Source of the DNA: Chryseobacterium indologenes
GTDB taxonomy: Bacteria > Bacteroidota > Bacteroidia > Flavobacteriales > Weeksellaceae
NCBI GenBank assembly: GCA_002439165.1
Contig: DJTE01000002.1
Location: 162,867-226,866 of the forward strand
Direction: 5' to 3'
Length of the DNA stretch: 64,000 bases
The notes beneath the pieces were generated by a model, which saw only the letters and a program-made list of their open reading frames with translations, did not search any database and had not been told where the DNA came from. Position numbers and translations under genes: made by a program. Position 1 is the stretch's first letter; each line of letters starts with the position of its first letter. Below, in pieces: positions 50,477 to 59,950 of this stretch.

Positions 50477-51342
50477 TATTGGTTTCTGAATACTTTGGGT
50501 GAAAGCCCGGTTTTTTTCCTGAAGAAGCGGGCGAAATAGTTGGGATAATCGAATCCGAGGCTGTAGGATATTTCACTTACGGAGAGGGTTGTATTTTTCA
50601 GTTTGTCTTTGGCCTGTCTTACGACGTAATCATGGATGTGGTCTAATGGTGATTTTCCGGTAAAATGCTTGATGAGGTCTCCGAAATAATTGGGGGAAAG
50701 ATTACTTTTCTGAGCAAAATAGGCTACTGAGGGAAGCCCTGCCACACTTTCATTTTGATTGAAATAATTTTCGAGGTTCTGGTGAAATTCAGAGATTACC
50801 CTGTTGTAGATATTGCTTCTGGTATCAAACTGCCTGTCGTAAAATTCTTTGACGTAAGTGAGAATTAAATTAACGTATGAAATGATTACGGTTCTGGAGT
50901 AATTTTCTTTGCTGAATTCATGTTCTGCCTTTCTGAACAGGTCCCACAGTATGTTTTCTTCTTCTTTGGTGAGAAAAAGGGCTTCGTGGTTGTTGTAATG
51001 AACAAAGTTGTAGTCTTTGGCATATTTTTCAAGGTACCGGGCACTTACCATGATGGTGTAGCCTGATAACGGTGAGGCAATTTCCCATTCCAGGGTGTTC
51101 TGCGGACAGTCTACGTACATATAGGAAGAATCTGACTGGTCTTCCAGCAGCTGTTCTGTTATTAGCCGGTCATCAATCGGAGGCTTGATTGCAAGCAGGT
51201 AAAAATCGATGGTTACGGGATCGGACTGTAATCTGATGTCTTTTTTATCTTCAAAATTAATCACATGAAGATCGTCGCTTTTTACGTTACCTACGTTCAG
51301 GTACCGGGAAAATTCGGGAATGTTGAGTATTTTTGTTTTCAT
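50476..51342 (-). CDS. AraC family transcriptional regulator
   Basis: 288 residues. The N-terminal sensor (1-180) is a cupin-like effector domain. The C-terminal AraC HTH pair (about 190-285) includes SVAYFAQKSNLSPNYFGDLIKHFTGKSP and SVSEISYSLGFDYPNYFARFFRKKTGLSPKVFR. Likely regulator of the two downstream hydrolases, by position only. Confidence 0.9.
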   Translation of the reverse strand: MKTKILNIPEFSRYLNVGNVKSDDLHVINFEDKKDIRLQSDPVTIDFYLLAIKPPIDDRLITEQLLEDQSDSSYMYVDCPQNTLEWEIASPLSGYTIMVSARYLEKYAKDYNFVHYNNHEALFLTKEEENILWDLFRKAEHEFSKENYSRTVIISYVNLILTYVKEFYDRQFDTRSNIYNRVISEFHQNLENYFNQNESVAGLPSVAYFAQKSNLSPNYFGDLIKHFTGKSPLDHIHDYVVRQAKDKLKNTTLSVSEISYSLGFDYPNYFARFFRKKTGLSPKVFRNQ

Positions 51343-51433
51343 TGTGCTCTCCGATATTCAGCAAAATTAAAAAGTTTGTCCGGCGGTTTAAGGATACAAA
51401 TTAAGGAAAAACGGATACATTTTACGGTTTATT

Positions 51434-52174
51434 TTATTTCATCTGTCCGGAAAAATACAATACTGCGAGTAGAAAAACCCCAGCGAACGCCAGTATTCCC
51501 AATATAATAGCAGCAGAGATCATCACTAATTTCCAGAATGCTTTCGGATCAAACTGAAAGGTATCCGGATGGATGCAGAATTCTTCATATATCCGCGGAT
51601 CAACTTTCAGATCGGGCCTGAAATGTCTGATTCTTTGTATAAAACCAGCTCTCAGGGCTCTGCTGTTTTTGAGGGAATAAGACAAGGCCGGATCGAGGTT
51701 GTTGAAATTGATTTTTTCATATCCGGTGTCTGTAAATACAGCGATAAGCCAGGTTTTGTTCTGGCTGGCTATCTGTACATCAAAGGTATCCGGCAGATTA
51801 AGGTTTCTGATCCTGCTGTAAAGTACCTCATCTGTGGTTCCGTCTGCTTTTTCATAGTGAATTCCCTGGTCATCCACCACAATTCTTCTGATCCTGTTTT
51901 CCGCGTTTCTTTTTATATGCCGGGATAAAAAAAAGAGTGTGGTACCCCATATGAAGTAATACATAATGGCTCCAGCGATAAAAACGACGGACCATCCGGC
52001 AAAAATCAAAGGAAATACTGACAGTATGATCAATAAAGAGAGCAGGAAAGTTCCGGCTAAAATCCTTATCAGCCAGGTCATTGTCCAGTTGGGTCTGGAA
52101 ACCAATACGGGAAATTCTTTTCTTATTTCATCCTGCATCTGTTCAAGATACGGAAAATATCTGAGAAAGGCCAA
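51434..52174 (-). CDS. YcxB-like integral membrane protein
   Basis: 246 residues. Two membrane helices at about 30-75 are followed by a soluble YcxB-like beta domain (RIRRIVVDDQGIHYEKADGTTDEVLYSRIRNLNL) and a closing membrane helix (about 215-240). Function unknown. Monocistronic. Confidence 0.65.
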   Translation of the reverse strand: MAFLRYFPYLEQMQDEIRKEFPVLVSRPNWTMTWLIRILAGTFLLSLLIILSVFPLIFAGWSVVFIAGAIMYYFIWGTTLFFLSRHIKRNAENRIRRIVVDDQGIHYEKADGTTDEVLYSRIRNLNLPDTFDVQIASQNKTWLIAVFTDTGYEKINFNNLDPALSYSLKNSRALRAGFIQRIRHFRPDLKVDPRIYEEFCIHPDTFQFDPKAFWKLVMISAAIILGILAFAGVFLLAVLYFSGQMK

Positions 52175-52274
52175 TCTGAAAATGTATACATAATTATTAA
52201 ACTTTAGTGTCTTTTAACTTCATTCCCGCGAAGTTTCCTACAAACCGCACGAATTTCACAGATGTTTATGGGTG

Positions 52275-52395
52275 TTTTTTCTCTCGCAGATTGAGCAGAT
52301 TTTTATTCTGTGATATATAGGCATTGTAGATTTGTAAAAACTCATATGTCTTTTTTATGCGTCAGGCTTTAAACTTATTTGCGCTAAAGTGTAAC
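52275..52395. repeat. Interspersed repeat, family 1
   Basis: GCAGATTGAGCAGATTTTTATTCTG, AAAACTCATATGTC and CTAAAGTGTAAC repeat the order seen at 3245-3345. Confidence 0.6.
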
Positions 52396-52425
52396 GTTTT
52401 TTGTGGTTGGAAAAAACAAAAGCAC

Positions 52426-52454
52426 CCACACTGATGCGGATGCCTTTATCTTTT
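52426..52454 (-). terminator. Terminator after VIT/vWA gene
   Basis: On the minus strand GCATCC ... GGGTGC followed by TTTTGTTTTTT. Confidence 0.7.
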
Positions 52455-52489
52455 CATTGTTACGGAGTATACAACTTATTTCCGGTATT

Positions 52490-55399
52490 TTAAAATTCAA
52501 ATTCACCGATCAGGATTCCTTCTTTATCTTCATTATTCTCTTTTTTCTGATTCTGGAAAACCACTGTTTTTCTTTCCTGTTTTCCGGTGGCGTAATTGAT
52601 GTATATTTCCGCCATAATTGCGGTAGGGCCTGAAATATAGACCTGTCTTTCGCCAAAGAAGTTGGTTTCTATGCTGTATTTTCCTTTCACCGCTTTTTTC
52701 AGCAGGAACTGTTCCGGGCCAAATCCTGCGGTAAAATCATTACTGAGCCTTCCTCCGGCTTCTGTTTTATTGTGGGAATACATACAGCGTTCTTTATCGG
52801 GATCTGTTACCCAAAGGTCAATATCTGTATCGTCTTTGTTCCAGTTGATGACCACTCTGATGTTGACCGGAAGATCAGCAATAAGTTTTGGATTGATTTT
52901 GCTGATGTCCAGCTCACTCCTGTATCTGGTGATCAGCTGATTGATTTCCATAAGGATTATTTCTTCAATACCTCTATCGCGGTTTGACTGTTCTGAGGAA
53001 TAGGACTGGGTAAGGACTTTATAGAGATTGTCGAGCGCTTCCTGGTAGCGTTTGTTATCTTCAAGTGCCAGTGCGTAATCCCGGTAGCTTTGCGGATCAA
53101 AAGGTCTCAGTTCCAGGATCCTTGCAGTGATCCAGAGTTCTTTATCATATATTTCTTCCTGTTTCAGTTTGTAGGCCAGCAGTTTGTAAAGTTCTTCATT
53201 TTCAATGTCCAGTTCGGCAATTGAGCTGAGTACTCTCAGTCCTGATTTTTTATCATTATTTTTAAAGAGCAGCCCGGCAATGTCAAAATAATACTGAGAG
53301 GTTTCTATATAGTCTTTCCTGTGGAGAAGATAGATATTATAGATCTCTGAGGATTTTTCAGCCGAAGCAAAAAACTTCATATAATCAGCATCTGATTTCA
53401 CATCAACTATTGTCATCTTTCCTTTTTTCTGGATGTTCAGGTCTGACACTGTAACTTCCTGTATTTCTGAACTCCGACTTCTAGATTCTCTCGTCCTTCT
53501 TTCTCCCCCACGCTGGGCAAAATTAGAGGCTGTTGCTTCCGCCACTTCATATGCGTTCACGGAACGTACCGGCTCAGAAACTACTGTATCATACTTTCTG
53601 GGCGGGTTAATCCGGGGATCTTTTTTGACCGGAAAATCTGTTTTCCACCAATCTTTGAGATTTTCAACCGTCTTTTCGGCCTCCTCCATGATATTATTGA
53701 CCAGCCAGTCTCTCCTTTCCCCGTATCCTTTGATGATCATGTCATATTCTTTTTGTAATTCTGCCGGAGGCCTGATTTTATATTTTACATAATCTGAAGC
53801 ATCTTCCAATACCATCAGGCTCATATTATGGCTTGCCAATCCATATTTTCCGCTGAGTTCTTTAATTTTGTCCCTGTTTTCTGTATCAAAAGCTTCAAGT
53901 TCGTTTAATTTTTTCTGGGCCCAGAACTGTGAAATATCCCAATCCTGAACAGACTGTGAACCGACATCCAGCAGAAGTTCCCTGATTTCTGTCACTTCAT
54001 TGCCATACCCGAACAGTACTTTTACTGAAGCACGGTTTTCTTTTACTAATCCCGCCAGTATGAAATTCTGTGTAATCGTCTGTGCTGTGGAAGGATAAGT
54101 TTCTGTAACGGAAGTATTGTCTTCAGTTCTTAAAAATTTCAGGGGCTGATAGAGCAGCTTTCTGACTTCTTTTTCAGGCTCGTTTTCATTTAAATTTAAA
54201 AATTCACCTCCGGTTTTGCTGCTGATGAATTTCAGATAGCTGAAATTGGCGGCATTGGATGAAGAAATGGTAAATACCGGGTTTTTCCAGACAAAATCCG
54301 GGCTCCCGAAAGTTGACATTCCGTCGGTAAAAAATAAAATCTCCTCTTCTTTAATCGGTTTCAGCTTTCCGAAGTCTGTCCCTCCGTCATACACCGTTCC
54401 TGAAAGATATTTCTGCAGCCCGCTCCAGTTTCCGTTCTCTATGGTAAAGGTATCTCCTTCATCAAAGGTATTGTTCAGGAAATATACTTTTACGGAAAGG
54501 CTTTTATTTGCCTTAAAATATTCTTCAAGCAGTTTCCATTCTTTCTGATGGTTTCTTTTCATTCCGCTTAAGGAATTATCCCAGACTATGGCCAGTTTAC
54601 CGGGAAGTTTTTTAGCTCTTTCTTTGGGGTCTATGTTCATTGCAGCAAGGAAATAGGATGAGCCATCCTGTTCTTTTCGGATGAGTATATTCTGACCGGT
54701 GTTTTCCTGAGGAATATTGATTTTAAGGTTCTGTCCCGGTTTATAATCGCGTTTATGGGTTTCTGCTATCCAGCTGTTTCCGTTTCTGACAAAGGAAAAG
54801 CTTCCGTCCGGTTTTTCTTCCAGCTGAGGAACTGCATGATCTTTAAAAACAATGGTCCGGAGATGGAATTCCGGGATGGAAGAGGAATAACTGAGCGGCA
54901 GAAAATACTGATAATTATTTCCTGATCTCTTCAATTCGTAATGATAAGTGATCTGCACGGTTCTTTCGCCCCCATTGACCTCAATCGGGTAAATTCTTGT
55001 TCTGAAACTGTTTCCTTCCACTTTTTCCAGGATTCCCGGGTCTATATTTTTCTTTTCAATGGTTTCAAAGACCTGTTTGGCTTTTTCTTTTTCTACGGGA
55101 ACAGCATTTCTCAGTTTTCCTGCAATATCCAACGCATAGCCGCTCACACTTACTCCCTCAGGAAGTGGAAAGGTCATTCTTCCTTCCATCTGGCGGCTGG
55201 CTTTATTTTTAAAAACCATAGTGATGATATTGGTGGAAATATTGCCTGTAATTTTAGTTTCTATATCCAGTTTCTGAAGAATTACCTGATTATCTTTTCT
55301 GAAACCTCCTTTGTCATCAGGGATCTCAATCACCGGAATCTGTGCAGAGAACAGAACCGGAAGGCATAAAGTAAGTAGTATGGAAAATATATTTTTCAT
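52490..55399 (-). CDS. Secreted VIT and vWA domain protein with C-terminal DUF2135
   Basis: 969 residues. Signal peptide MKNIFSILLTLCLPVLFSAQ. VIT domain (about 25-150, with MTFPLPEGVSVSGYALDIAGK), then a vWA-like domain (about 260-420, LAIVWDNSLSG and ILFFTDGMST), a long helical region with TPR-like repeats (about 640-840), and a terminal beta domain RVVINWNKDDTDIDLWVTDP ... (DUF2135, about 855-940). An inter-alpha-trypsin-inhibitor-like surface or periplasmic protein. Monocistronic. Confidence 0.87.
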   Translation of the reverse strand: MKNIFSILLTLCLPVLFSAQIPVIEIPDDKGGFRKDNQVILQKLDIETKITGNISTNIITMVFKNKASRQMEGRMTFPLPEGVSVSGYALDIAGKLRNAVPVEKEKAKQVFETIEKKNIDPGILEKVEGNSFRTRIYPIEVNGGERTVQITYHYELKRSGNNYQYFLPLSYSSSIPEFHLRTIVFKDHAVPQLEEKPDGSFSFVRNGNSWIAETHKRDYKPGQNLKINIPQENTGQNILIRKEQDGSSYFLAAMNIDPKERAKKLPGKLAIVWDNSLSGMKRNHQKEWKLLEEYFKANKSLSVKVYFLNNTFDEGDTFTIENGNWSGLQKYLSGTVYDGGTDFGKLKPIKEEEILFFTDGMSTFGSPDFVWKNPVFTISSSNAANFSYLKFISSKTGGEFLNLNENEPEKEVRKLLYQPLKFLRTEDNTSVTETYPSTAQTITQNFILAGLVKENRASVKVLFGYGNEVTEIRELLLDVGSQSVQDWDISQFWAQKKLNELEAFDTENRDKIKELSGKYGLASHNMSLMVLEDASDYVKYKIRPPAELQKEYDMIIKGYGERRDWLVNNIMEEAEKTVENLKDWWKTDFPVKKDPRINPPRKYDTVVSEPVRSVNAYEVAEATASNFAQRGGERRTRESRSRSSEIQEVTVSDLNIQKKGKMTIVDVKSDADYMKFFASAEKSSEIYNIYLLHRKDYIETSQYYFDIAGLLFKNNDKKSGLRVLSSIAELDIENEELYKLLAYKLKQEEIYDKELWITARILELRPFDPQSYRDYALALEDNKRYQEALDNLYKVLTQSYSSEQSNRDRGIEEIILMEINQLITRYRSELDISKINPKLIADLPVNIRVVINWNKDDTDIDLWVTDPDKERCMYSHNKTEAGGRLSNDFTAGFGPEQFLLKKAVKGKYSIETNFFGERQVYISGPTAIMAEIYINYATGKQERKTVVFQNQKKENNEDKEGILIGEFEF

Positions 55400-55545
55400 A
55401 ATCAGTTGTTTTTTTGAAATTTAATAAAAAAACTCAATATAAATTAAGATGCTTTAAAAAGAATAAAGGTTGGAAAATGATGAGCTATTTTCAGGGAATT
55501 TCTGTATTTGACAGTCAATACATTATCGGAGATTCCGAAAATAAA

Positions 55546-55569
55546 AAGCACCCATCCGGATGCTTTTGT
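55546..55569 (-). terminator. Terminator after phospholipase D-like gene
   Basis: On the minus strand AAGCATCC-GGAT-GGGTGCTT followed by TTTA. Confidence 0.7.
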
Positions 55570-55579
55570 GGTAACACTT

Positions 55580-56329
55580 TTAATTGGCAGGTTCCGGATA
55601 CAGGTGTTTTCCCCATGCCTGAATATCTCTCTGCCTGAGCTCTGAATGAAAAAGCTCATTAAATTCGGTAACAATCCGGCCGACTGCATTGGGATCTGTG
55701 GTTCTGATTCTTGTTTCATAATTTCCTTTAAGGCCGCTCCCTGTAAAATTCAGGGATCCCATATAGGCAATCTCATCGTCGATGATATAAATTTTACTGT
55801 GGATAAAACTGCTGTTTCCCGGGTCGGAAACAAATACTTTAAAAGGGAACAGCTGCCGGTAATGGTAATTGTAGATCCTTTTGGTTTTTATTTTGGTGAG
55901 ATAGTAATTTCTGATAAAAAATAAGACAAGTAAAGGGAAAAGACCGTACAGTATTTTCAGGTCTTTCATGGAGTACAGCAAAACAATCAGCAAAGCTGCT
56001 GATCCCAGCATGATGTAAAGCAGCATTTTCTCAAGACTTATCCAGCTGTTGCGGACGGCCTGTGCATGTTCATCAACCACTTTCTGCTGAATGATCATTT
56101 TATGAATATTTTTTTCATATTCACCATAGAAATCTTCGATATTATCTGTTGTGATCAAGTTTACCTGAATCCCTCTCGATCTTAAAGCGATGAGCTGCCT
56201 TACCAGGTGTGCCGATAAATAAGGGGAAACGATTTTCACATTTTTCCTGGCATAGGAAATATCTTCAAGGAGTTTTTTTCCGGCTCCCCGGCCTATATAG
56301 ATGTCGCAATTTGCACCGCTATAATACAT
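55580..56329 (-). CDS. Phospholipase D-like protein with two membrane helices
   Basis: 249 residues. The N-terminal PLD half (CDIYIGRGAGKKLLEDISYARKNVKIVSPYLSAHLV) lacks HKD. Two helices follow at about 105-145. The C-terminal half holds one HKD motif, HSKIYIIDDEIAYMGSLNFTGSG (near 190). It could act as a dimer on phosphodiesters, lipid or nucleic acid. Monocistronic. Confidence 0.8.
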   Translation of the reverse strand: MYYSGANCDIYIGRGAGKKLLEDISYARKNVKIVSPYLSAHLVRQLIALRSRGIQVNLITTDNIEDFYGEYEKNIHKMIIQQKVVDEHAQAVRNSWISLEKMLLYIMLGSAALLIVLLYSMKDLKILYGLFPLLVLFFIRNYYLTKIKTKRIYNYHYRQLFPFKVFVSDPGNSSFIHSKIYIIDDEIAYMGSLNFTGSGLKGNYETRIRTTDPNAVGRIVTEFNELFHSELRQRDIQAWGKHLYPEPAN

Positions 56330-56400
56330 AATTCTTCAAATAATGAATTAAAATACAGTTTTTTTTAAATCGTGTGAAGGGTTTTAAAGAAAATATTGAT

Positions 56401-56437
56401 CAAAAAAACACTCGCATCGCTGCAAGTGTCTGTTTTT
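56401..56437. terminator. Bidirectional terminator after map
   Basis: ACACTCGCA-tcgc-TGCAAGTGT with A and T runs on either side. Confidence 0.75.
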
Positions 56438-56454
56438 TATTGAAAGGAATGAAC

Positions 56455-57219
56455 TCAGTTCAATATTCCGTTCATTTCAGTCAGGATAACAGGCTTACCG
56501 TCTGTGATCATAATGGTATGTTCATGCTGTGCCATATAACCGCCTTTATTTCCTACCATCGTCCAGCCGTCATTAAGTTCTACGGCAAGACTGGAGGTTG
56601 TGGAAATAAAAGTTTCGATAGCCACCACCGAGTTTTTTTTAAATCTTCTGGAGTCGAAACGGTTTTTATAATTCAGCAGTTCATCCGGCTGCTCGTGCAG
56701 GCTTCTTCCCACTCCGTGTCCGCCAAGATTTCTGATGACTTTAAAGCCTCTTTTTTTGGCTTCGGTTTCCATCAGAGCCCCGATTTCTGCTATTTTAACA
56801 CCTCCTTTTATCCTGTTGATTGTTTTTTCTAAAATTTCTCTGGAAGCATTCACCAGCTTCTGATGTCCGTGAATATCTTTTCCCACCACGAAAGAGCCGC
56901 CGTTGTCTGCCCAGTATCCGTTAAGTTCGGCTGAAACATCAATATTAATCAGATCCCCTTCTTTCAGAGTTCTTTTTTCGGAAGGAATCCCGTGACAGAA
57001 TTCGTTGTCTACGCTGATACACGTCCAACCCGGAAATCCATACGTTAAATACGGTGCGGATTTTGCCCCGAAATCTGAAAGGATCTTTGCTCCGTATTCA
57101 TCAAGATCTTTCGTGGTCATACCGGGCTGAGCATAGCTGATCATTTCCCTCAGGGTAAAGGCAACTGCTGCGCTCACTTTCTGCATTCCGGTTAATTCGC
57201 TTTCGTTCGTTATAGACAT
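56455..57219 (-). CDS. map: Methionine aminopeptidase, type I
   Basis: 254 residues. Metal ligands: NIDVSAELNGYWADNGGSF (two Asp near 93-104), GHGVGRSLHEQP (His near 168), AIETFIS (Glu near 201) and QHEHTIMI (Glu near 233). It removes N-terminal Met from nascent proteins. It is not in the usual ribosomal-protein operon; a single gene here. Confidence 0.95.
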   Translation of the reverse strand: MSITNESELTGMQKVSAAVAFTLREMISYAQPGMTTKDLDEYGAKILSDFGAKSAPYLTYGFPGWTCISVDNEFCHGIPSEKRTLKEGDLINIDVSAELNGYWADNGGSFVVGKDIHGHQKLVNASREILEKTINRIKGGVKIAEIGALMETEAKKRGFKVIRNLGGHGVGRSLHEQPDELLNYKNRFDSRRFKKNSVVAIETFISTTSSLAVELNDGWTMVGNKGGYMAQHEHTIMITDGKPVILTEMNGILN

Positions 57220-57320
57220 AATGATGGCTTTATAGTTGGGAACGGTCTGCTATCCGTTCAGAATTACAAAGTTAAGGAATTAATCTTTTCCGGATACAGC
57301 TGAACTTTTCGTCACCATGA

Positions 57321-57629
57321 TTATTTTCCATAATAAGCTTCAAGGGCATCATAAACATCTTCTTTCAGCGTTTGGCTGTCTGGAAATTTGATTAACAATC
57401 TTTTCAGGCATTCCACCCATTCTTTATTCTGAAGCCGGTAAGAAATTTCTTCAAAACGGGAAGAGATCCATTCAAGGGTATCGAGATCTAACTGATTAAG
57501 CGCTTCGATTGCCTGGGGAACGTCGGATAGCAACATTTCTGCAATGAGATCCTTGTCTGATGAAACTGTGGGATCATTCACATGCTTTTTTTTAATTCCC
57601 TGAACGATTTCTGTTATTTTTGTTTTCAT
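57321..57629 (-). CDS. Small hypothetical protein
   Basis: 102 residues, helical and acidic: MKTKITEIVQGIKKKHVNDPTVSSDKDLIAEMLLSDVPQAIEALNQLDLDTLEWISSRFEEISYRLQNKEWVECLKRL. No family recognised. Promoter not obvious. Confidence 0.6.
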   Translation of the reverse strand: MKTKITEIVQGIKKKHVNDPTVSSDKDLIAEMLLSDVPQAIEALNQLDLDTLEWISSRFEEISYRLQNKEWVECLKRLLIKFPDSQTLKEDVYDALEAYYGK

Positions 57630-57705
57630 GGTATTTTCCGGCTAAATTAACCAAAATGTGTTCTGCCTGATCAAATGCTCCTCAAGTTGAATACAATTAT
57701 TTTTA

Positions 57706-57735
57706 GTAAGAAAAAGACACTCATTTGGTATGAGT
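57706..57735 (-). terminator. Terminator after the outer-membrane-type gene
   Basis: On the minus strand GGCACTCAT-accaa-ATGAGTGTC then TTTTTCTT. Confidence 0.7.
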
Positions 57736-57821
57736 GCCTGAGGGATCAATTATTCAGAAAATATCCATATGAAAAGTCCGGTACTGAGCCGTTATTTCTT
57801 TTTTAACTCTGCTTCTATTTT

Positions 57822-59009
57822 TTAGAATTTATAATTAAATCCAAGGGAATATACCTGGTCATTTTTGGCATCAAACGGAAGCCTTCCCGCCGCATAACTT
57901 GCATAGAATCCGGAAGTGGTTTGGAGAGCCATTACAAAATAGTTCACAGAACTCAGGCCGGCCGCCTTAACGGAAGCAGGAGCATCTATTTCCTGATAAA
58001 AACGATAATTGGCATTGAAGAAAATATTCTCCTTCTTTATTCTCGAAATAAAGGTTCTGAACCCTGTTTCTATCCTGAATCTCGGGAACGGGTCCTGATT
58101 TCCGGTCAGGCTTTCACGAACCAGGTCTTTGTTGGGGATTACGTAATCACATCCGATCTGCAAGGTAGGAATGGTTGAACCGTATACCGTAAAAGTTTTA
58201 TCTGCGCCTGTAATCAGTCTCAGCAAAGCAAACGGATAATCCAGGATATTCAGTTTTGAAAGCAGGCTTTCATTATTCCAGGCTTTGGCTCCCAGATCAA
58301 TCATAATCCCCGGTGTGAACTGTGTTTTTGAAAAATCCTGATTCGATTCAAAAGCAATTTTTGGGGAAAAGCCGTAATAAAACTGATCGGAAAGTTTAAG
58401 ATTATTTCCGAACTCATCCCATAATTTGAGAGCTTCAGGGCTTTTCATGTCTTTCATCGCCACCAGCTTATCTTCAATTTCGTTCAGCCTGTTAAACACC
58501 TCTTCATCATTTTGCCGGATAACGCCTCCGCTGAAATGGGTATAGCTGTAGTTGACTTTCGTCTCCAGAAAATTATTGGGATTAGCATCTTTGTTAAATG
58601 CCACATTCCCTTTTGCAGAAAGCCCGAAAGTATGCGAAACTCTATGATTTTCTTTTTCTATAAACTTGGCATAATCAAAATTAAAATCATAGGTAAAACC
58701 TAAAGAAGTGGTGGCACTGTCTTTTGACTGAAACGTTTTAAACGCGATATTCAGATCATTAAGGAACTTAAATTTATTATTCTCGCTGATGTAGCTCTGC
58801 TTAATAAAGTTCTGCCACAGGGCATTGTACAATTCAGGATTTTTAATGATTCCGTTGAGGATGGTTTTAATGTCTTCTTCACTTTTGTTATTGGCTTTTA
58901 AGACGGTAACCAAATCGTTAATCTGCTTGTCCGACACTTGCTGGGCATTCAGAAAACTTCCTGCCAGACTGAGAATTAATATAATCAGATTTAAATATAG
59001 CTTTTTCAT
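57822..59009 (-). CDS. Outer-membrane-type beta-barrel-like protein
   Basis: About 395 residues from the third in-frame start (MKKLYLNLIILILSLAGSFLNAQQ). A signal peptide is followed by a helical N-terminal domain (30-90) and many alternating aromatic strands (SLGFTYDFNFDYAKF, FGLSAKGNVAF, KVNYSYTHFSGG, FYASYAAGRLPF) ending in the outer-membrane YSLGFNYKF. Function unknown. A small gene at 59031 precedes it. Confidence 0.7.
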   Translation of the reverse strand: MKKLYLNLIILILSLAGSFLNAQQVSDKQINDLVTVLKANNKSEEDIKTILNGIIKNPELYNALWQNFIKQSYISENNKFKFLNDLNIAFKTFQSKDSATTSLGFTYDFNFDYAKFIEKENHRVSHTFGLSAKGNVAFNKDANPNNFLETKVNYSYTHFSGGVIRQNDEEVFNRLNEIEDKLVAMKDMKSPEALKLWDEFGNNLKLSDQFYYGFSPKIAFESNQDFSKTQFTPGIMIDLGAKAWNNESLLSKLNILDYPFALLRLITGADKTFTVYGSTIPTLQIGCDYVIPNKDLVRESLTGNQDPFPRFRIETGFRTFISRIKKENIFFNANYRFYQEIDAPASVKAAGLSSVNYFVMALQTTSGFYASYAAGRLPFDAKNDQVYSLGFNYKF

Positions 59010-59030
59010 GATCATTGGTTTTTAATTATC

Positions 59031-59375
59031 TTATTCTCCCCAGAACCTGTAAGCGTCATCCACAGCTTTGGCCAGATCTTTTACCATTTTGGTATCGTCT
59101 GTAAGAACTTTCACCATGCTGTTTATGGCTTTTGTCCTCGTCATTTTATCTTCATATTTCGCTCCCCGGCCTACCCTGAACACATTGTCCAGCTGATCTG
59201 CAATCATCTTCGCATTCAGCTTCCGGAGTTCTGCATTTGCCAACGGATTGTAATAGGTAAGGTCGCTCATCACCAGATCTCCACTGTCATTAAAATTGGT
59301 GGATAACTGTTTCATAATATAAAAGGTAGACCACAAAGTGGTACATGCTCTGTTGTTAGGTGACCAGTCTGCCAT
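59031..59375 (-). CDS. Small hypothetical protein upstream of outer-membrane-type gene
   Basis: 114 residues, helical. MADWSPNNRACTTLWSTFYIMKQL at the N-terminus and VGRGAKYEDKMTRTKAINSMVKVLTDDTKMVKDLAKAVDDAYRFWGE at the C-terminus. No signal peptide. About 20 bp before the next gene, so probably cotranscribed. No family recognised. Confidence 0.55.
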   Translation of the reverse strand: MADWSPNNRACTTLWSTFYIMKQLSTNFNDSGDLVMSDLTYYNPLANAELRKLNAKMIADQLDNVFRVGRGAKYEDKMTRTKAINSMVKVLTDDTKMVKDLAKAVDDAYRFWGE

Positions 59376-59650
59376 AAGATTAGGTTTTTAGGTATTAGTG
59401 TAGTATAATTGGATCAAATGGGTATCAATGCTAATACTTCTGATGAAGTATTACTGAAAGTTCGTCTCAGAGTCTTTGTTAATTCTCTACTCAAATTTAG
59501 CCAGGTTATAAGCGATTTAAAATACCCCTTTAGGGTTATTTATTGTTGGAATTATTCCACAGATTAAAAAAGAAAATCTATAAAAGCATTATTGTAAGCT
59601 TTATCTTTCGGGTCATTCTTTTGCATTCAGTTTCAATAAATCGGGAATAT

Positions 59651-59687
59651 GACTTACAATGTTACTTATAGTCTTTGATTTATAGTC
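59651..59687 (+). promoter_or_regulatory. C-box operators of the restriction-modification controller
   Basis: ACTTATAGTC (59664-59673) and ATTTATAGTC (59678-59687) are direct repeats 14 bases apart, with a weaker GACTTACAATG before them. They match the known C-box form (GACT-x3-AGTC type). They lie immediately before the -7 box of the controller gene. The gap 59376-59650 shows nothing else. Confidence 0.65.
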
Positions 59688-59710
59688 AACAAATTTTGAT
59701 CTTTGCCATT

Positions 59711-59950
59711 GTGGATATAAAAATAAAAATAGGTCAGCGCATAAGAGAATTGAGGGAGCAGTCCGGTATGTCTCAAAAAGATTTGGCATATACTGCTGAT
59801 TTAGACAGAAGTTACATTGCAAGTATTGAAAATGGACAGCGTAATGTTTCTATAATCAATATTGAAAAAATAGCAAAAGCATTAAATGTAACACTTAAAG
59901 AATTTTTTAATCATCATGAGTTTGAAAAACATACAAAAGGCGATAGATAA
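59711..59950 (+). CDS. Controller (C) protein, XRE-type HTH
   Basis: 79 residues from GTG 59711. An ATG at 59675 lies inside the C-boxes and is rejected. The HTH spans IGQRIRELREQSGMSQKDLAYTADLDRSYIASIENGQRNVSIINIEKIAKALNV (about 5-60), the classic controller-protein pattern. A -7 box (TGATCTTTG, 59697-59705) puts the transcript start at or next to the GTG, so the mRNA is probably leaderless, as for many C proteins. It autoregulates and times endonuclease expression. It overlaps the next gene by 35 bases. Confidence 0.85.
   Translation: MDIKIKIGQRIRELREQSGMSQKDLAYTADLDRSYIASIENGQRNVSIINIEKIAKALNVTLKEFFNHHEFEKHTKGDR

Noticed and set aside
59613..59822. Minus-strand 69-codon frame over the controller promoter
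   Set aside because: It overlaps C-boxes and the controller gene and lacks protein character.
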